Origin: Salinivirgaceae bacterium
GTDB taxonomy: Bacteria > Bacteroidota > Bacteroidia > Bacteroidales > SZUA-534
Assembly (NCBI GenBank): GCA_017527435.1
Contig: JAFXQB010000020.1
Span: 1 to 64,000 of the forward strand
Length of the DNA: 64,000 bases
Direction of reading: 5' to 3'
Below the pieces are notes generated by a model, which was given only the letters and a program-made list of their open reading frames with translations, had not been told where the DNA came from and made no database searches. A program made the position numbers and the translations under genes. Position 1 is the first letter of the stretch; every line of letters starts with the position of its first letter. This document shows, piece by piece, positions 62,412 to 64,000 of the stretch.

Positions 62412-64000
62412 TTATCTCTGCATTCTCTGAATGTCAGTCATTTCCACTTCTTTGGCCTTGAATCCGCCAATGCGCCAAACAAGCGAAGCGTTGAATTTGT
62501 TGAATGATTTTTGATCCCATTTCAAATGCTGATTGTTGAAATTTGTTGTGGCGGGAAATCCGTTCCAACGTTCAAAAATGTCGGACCATTTGGCTGTGAA
62601 AATAAGGTTTTTCAAAATAGCCCATTTCATACCTATTTCAAGATTATATCCATCACTCAAGTCGTAGATGCCCTGGATTCCTTTCGACATATATTCGGCA
62701 TTAAGAGTGAATTTCAGATTCGTTTTTTCTGACACGATGAATGTGTTGTATGCGGAAACGGAAAACATAAATTTATCTCTGTTGAAAGATAGATTATGAA
62801 AATCCGACATCTTATTACGGTTATAAAATAAACTTCCTGATAATGTTGGTTCCCAAAAACCTATGTTGAATGGAAACTCGCCGTCTACGCCACAGGATAA
62901 ACTATAATCAAAATTCACTGTCTGATTATAATTTCTCAATTCTTCGGCATTCTGGTATGGCAATTGAGCGAAATAATCTTTCATAAAATAAGTATATGCA
63001 TTAATAGTGTATTGTTTATTAATGATATATAAGAAATCGAAATCGTAGTAGGTTGAAGGTTTTAGCAGTGGATTGCCAATTTCAAATGTGTAAGGATTCA
63101 CTTGGTATAAGTATGGATTTAGAGCCCAATATGTAGGATACTCTTTGTATGTGGATATGGAAAATTGTATGATATCACGTTTGAGCGGCCACATTACCGA
63201 CATGCTGGGATACACTGTCCATTCGTCCCACAAAGTTGATTTAGTGCCGTTTTCGTCGTAATCCGATTTGAAATACTCAAGTTCCAATGTAAAACTGAAT
63301 TGGATGCTGTCGAACACCGTGTTTGATGTTTCGGCAAAGACTGAAATGCGGCGTTCTTTCTGCTTATTGTCGCCATAGTTGTCGCTACCAAGTTCATACC
63401 CACCATTTTTGGGGTAGAGATAACCCACTTTGGTGGCTGAATTGGTCATTGTGGATTGTGCCCCGGCACTCATCTGCCAAACTTCGCTGAACGCCCAATC
63501 GTAGCTTGCCAAGAGTTTCAACTGGTCGATGTCCATTGTCGAATTGTAATGGTAATCGGTTGTTATGCTATCTGATTCAAAATCTTTGTATTTTGTTTTG
63601 GTATTATCGTAATATGAAACATAGTCTGCAGTGATGCTTGCACCGCCAAATACGCCTTTAAAGTTCACATTGTGAAGAATGTTTTTGTCATTCTTGTTGT
63701 TTGAGCTGTTAATCAAATTCGATTTTCCAGTATGATACCGGAAATCAGCATCCGATTTCATATCGCTGTCCAATTTATTCTCTTTCACATAATACAACAG
63801 CGACAATGTGTTTTCTTCGTTAAAATTGTAATCAACCGATGTTCTGAGAGTGTTTCCGTTGTATTTGGCAGCAACATTGGATTGCTGGTCAATAATGGTT
63901 TGAATGCCGTTGAAGTTGTTTATGGCATTTTCGGAAAATTCTTCACGTGTTTTTCCATACGATGCGTTGCCTAAAATGTCAAAATCGAGTTTTTCGCCGC
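62412..64000 (-). CDS. Outer membrane beta-barrel protein, N-terminus beyond window edge
   Basis: The reading frame is open to the right edge (first in-frame codon at 63998), so only the C-terminal 528 or so residues are seen. It is rich in alternating strands with aromatic girdles (TLSLLYYVKEN, SVMWPLKRDIIQFSIS, YTINAYTYFMKDYFAQL, LKFTLNAEYMSKG). This fits the OMP beta-barrel family (OMP_b-brl_3 type) related to TonB-dependent receptors without proof of a plug. It ends without a C-terminal Phe. Being directly upstream of a C39 peptide exporter, it may be the outer-membrane part of that system or a peptide receptor. Confidence 0.8.
   Translation of the reverse strand, partial: GEKLDFDILGNASYGKTREEFSENAINNFNGIQTIIDQQSNVAAKYNGNTLRTSVDYNFNEENTLSLLYYVKENKLDSDMKSDADFRYHTGKSNLINSSNNKNDKNILHNVNFKGVFGGASITADYVSYYDNTKTKYKDFESDSITTDYHYNSTMDIDQLKLLASYDWAFSEVWQMSAGAQSTMTNSATKVGYLYPKNGGYELGSDNYGDNKQKERRISVFAETSNTVFDSIQFSFTLELEYFKSDYDENGTKSTLWDEWTVYPSMSVMWPLKRDIIQFSISTYKEYPTYWALNPYLYQVNPYTFEIGNPLLKPSTYYDFDFLYIINKQYTINAYTYFMKDYFAQLPYQNAEELRNYNQTVNFDYSLSCGVDGEFPFNIGFWEPTLSGSLFYNRNKMSDFHNLSFNRDKFMFSVSAYNTFIVSEKTNLKFTLNAEYMSKGIQGIYDLSDGYNLEIGMKWAILKNLIFTAKWSDIFERWNGFPATTNFNNQHLKWDQKSFNKFNASLVWRIGGFKAKEVEMTDIQRMQR

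Overview
The window looks like a chromosomal segment from a member of the Bacteroidales (phylum Bacteroidota). The evidence is two very large secreted proteins with C-terminal type IX secretion (Por) sorting domains, many TAnnTTTG promoter boxes instead of sigma-70 hexamers, few Shine-Dalgarno sequences, a FeoA-FeoB fusion, a fused DAHP synthase-chorismate mutase, and an OMP-type beta-barrel beside a peptide exporter. The genus cannot be fixed from the sequence. No rRNA, tRNA, insertion sequence, phage or CRISPR array was found.

Layout. 1-2092: a collagen-like surface protein cut by the left edge, a small secreted protein, a 21-bp iterated repeat, and a 52-residue FeoB-associated Cys-rich membrane protein. 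2242-10345: FeoAB iron transporter, a gingipain-like C25 protease with a sorting domain, and a metallo-beta-lactamase-fold hydrolase. 10473-19293: an aromatic amino acid supercluster (pheA, GNAT, tyrA, DAHP synthase/chorismate mutase, aroB, aroD, aroA, acyl-ACP thioesterase, aroC). It is headed by what reads as a complete ribosome-mediated attenuator: a promoter box, an 18-residue leader peptide with 5 Tyr and 4 Phe, an antiterminator segment touching the leader stop codon, and a strong terminator just before pheA. 19323-25473: an NYN-LOTUS protein, a CAP lipoprotein, an amidohydrolase and a sugar module (glycosyltransferase, UDP-GlcNAc 2-epimerase, deacetylase-like protein). 25625-30901: a giant GLUG/MBG-repeat protein with a sorting domain.

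31130-37883: a tightly overlapping, AT-richer polysaccharide operon reading leftward (flippase, pyruvyl transferase, ATP-grasp enzyme, three paralogous GT4 glycosyltransferases), probably acquired or variable. 38014-41344: an M23/LysM peptidase, an Asp/Glu racemase-family protein and a membrane acyltransferase. 41642-46314: a nested inverted-repeat element followed by a type III restriction-modification pair. 46596-53407: class I fumarase, a SiaC-like phosphoprotein, an M64 peptidase, and two exported zinc-ribbon proteins, one ending in an OmpA domain. 53521-59904: an acidic lipoprotein, a Nudix hydrolase, a PP2C-TM-LysM fusion, a DUF6922/AbiEii toxin-antitoxin-like pair, EttA and a small XRE regulator. 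60231-64000: a C39 peptidase-containing ABC exporter downstream of an outer-membrane beta-barrel cut by the right edge.

Intergenic DNA is a mosaic of short dispersed words and palindromes (GTAGGGGC/GGACGCG hairpins, CCCGAT-ATCGGG palindromes, GATTCACCGATT words). One palindrome copy lies inside the methyltransferase coding sequence. The strongest candidates for a second look are the Phe/Tyr attenuator, the structured element before the restriction-modification genes, the PP2C-LysM fusion and the exported zinc-ribbon pair.
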